35,525 nucleotides of DNA from Mediterraneibacter agrestimuris (lineage in GTDB: Bacteria > Bacillota > Clostridia > Lachnospirales > Lachnospiraceae): contig NZ_CALPDG010000040.1 of NCBI RefSeq assembly GCF_943193195.1, forward strand, positions 1-35,525. The letters are read 5' to 3'. Position numbers and translations under genes: made by a program. Every line of letters begins with the position of its first letter. The first letter of the stretch is position 1. A model generated the notes under the pieces. It saw only the letters and a list, made by a program, of their open reading frames with translations, searched no databases and had not been told where the DNA came from. Below are positions 34,913 to 35,525 of this stretch, one piece after another.

Positions 34913-35173
34913 ATGCAGGAGCATGAGATTATATTATATCAGTTAGAGAATACAAATGTTTATGTGAACGTCATTTTTAAAGAAGAAACATTTTGGATCA
35001 CGCAAAGAGTAATGGCAGAATTATTTGATTGTACAACAGATAATATTTCGTTGCATTTGAAAAATATTTATAAAGAAGAATTGGACGCAGAAGCAACTAC
35101 CGAGTTTTTCTCGGTAGTTCAAAATGAAGGTGGAAGATTGAAAATGAAAAGTAGAGGTTATCCATTACCTTAA
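34913..35173 (+). pseudogene. RhuM-family protein, truncated
   Basis: Residues 1-75 (IILYQLENTNVYVNVIFKEE, FWITQRVMAELFDCTTDNIS, HLKNIYKEELDAEATTEFFS, VVQNEGG) match the N-terminal helix-turn-helix part of RhuM-type proteins. The frame ends after 86 residues where the family continues past 300, so the gene is cut by a deletion. A strong purine-rich site (GGAGAGGTGGGAG) precedes ATG 34913. The function of RhuM proteins is not settled; they often lie next to restriction-modification and toxin genes. Confidence 0.75.
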
Positions 35174-35240
35174 TCGCATCACAACAAAGCCATCTTACGG
35201 TGGCCGCTTTGAAATTTGAATATGTAGACAAAGTTACAGG

Positions 35241-35396
35241 TTATTTCGTTGCTGACTTGATGCGGAAACCTTGAAACTGAGCCATTAAAATCGCCTGCTC
35301 AATCGTGATTTCACGAGTTGTCGGAAGAATATCAGATTTTTGGTATAAATCTGAATTATAATTCTCACTATTTTTGAGCATGTGGTATAATCCCAT
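35241..35396 (-). CDS. Small hypothetical protein
   Basis: A 51-residue frame on the minus strand that includes the segment DILPTTREITIEQAILMAQF and ends QGFRIKSATK. The sequence looks protein-like and resembles small proteins of clostridial conjugative elements, but I cannot name the family, and no clear ribosome site precedes the ATG. It may be the end of a larger decayed gene. Confidence 0.35.
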   Translation of the reverse strand: MGLYHMLKNSENYNSDLYQKSDILPTTREITIEQAILMAQFQGFRIKSATK

Positions 35397-35416
35397 CTTT
35401 GACAGTTAAGAAAAAG

Positions 35417-35465
35417 AAAAATCGCTGTATTCCTTGTGTTTACTGGGTTACAGCGATTTTTGTCG
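35417..35465. terminator. Strong bidirectional terminator hairpin
   Basis: AAAAATCGCTGTA (35417-35429) pairs perfectly with TACAGCGATTTTT (35449-35461) around a 19-base loop, with T runs on both strands. It probably ends the mobile-element segment or a gene beyond the right edge. Confidence 0.8.
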
Positions 35466-35525
35466 TTGTCGCGGACTATAGTAATTTATTCTTTTCCTTT
35501 GCTTTTTTTCTGAATATTTCTCATT

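Noticed and set aside
1-35525. CRISPR arrays, rRNA or tRNA genes
   Set aside because: No regularly spaced repeats, cloverleaf-like sequences or rRNA segments were found by reading; a covariance-model search was not possible.

Overview
The window looks like chromosomal DNA of a low-GC, Gram-positive gut anaerobe, most likely a Lachnospiraceae member (Ruminococcus torques/gnavus, Dorea or Blautia type). This is inferred from strong GGAGG ribosome sites, consensus SigA promoters, a T-box in front of leuS, a YtrA-type GntR/ABC operon and protein style. No rRNA, tRNA or CRISPR array was seen.

Layout. 1-880: two small phage/ICE-style XRE regulators. 926-5554: a CdaR/PucR-type regulator divergent from glycerate kinase, then an M19 dipeptidase, an isochorismatase-fold hydrolase and a cytosolic Cu/Zn-SOD-like protein. 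5782-10231 (minus strand): a GntR(YtrA)-ABC ATPase-permease operon with a textbook YtrA operator, preceded by an aromatic-acid-exporter-like membrane protein. 10542-14854: a folate operon, folC-folE-HD hydrolase-folP-folB/folK. 14933-17410 (minus): aroA and tyrA. 17672-24506: an EF-G-like GTPase, trkA-trkH and a conserved-looking unknown membrane protein. 24809-29118: a P-loop protein, a ZIP transporter and T-box-leuS.

Downstream of leuS the character changes to an AT-rich accessory island (about 29165-35525). It begins with a dead tyrosine-recombinase tail. It then carries a tight three-gene cassette: a UvrD-like helicase (interrupted by one in-frame TAG), a DarT-like DNA ADP-ribosyltransferase, and an ARH/DraG-type ADP-ribosylglycohydrolase with a C-terminal extension. 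This is the best candidate for an undescribed system: a DarT toxin whose partner is an ARH-fold hydrolase rather than the DarG macrodomain or NADAR, plus a helicase. The rest of the island is a graveyard: two RhuM remnants, a deleted YhcG/DUF1016 nuclease, and a 5' fragment of uvrB that keeps a LexA-like box and ribosome site and is bracketed by a 20-bp direct repeat.

Other notable items are an HD hydrolase placed exactly where the folate operon lacks its dihydroneopterin-triphosphate dephosphorylation enzyme; a dispersed multi-hairpin repeat family (10319-10382, 13861-13925, 24503-24685), one copy of which encodes the last residues of FolP; and paired operator-like repeats upstream of glycerate kinase.
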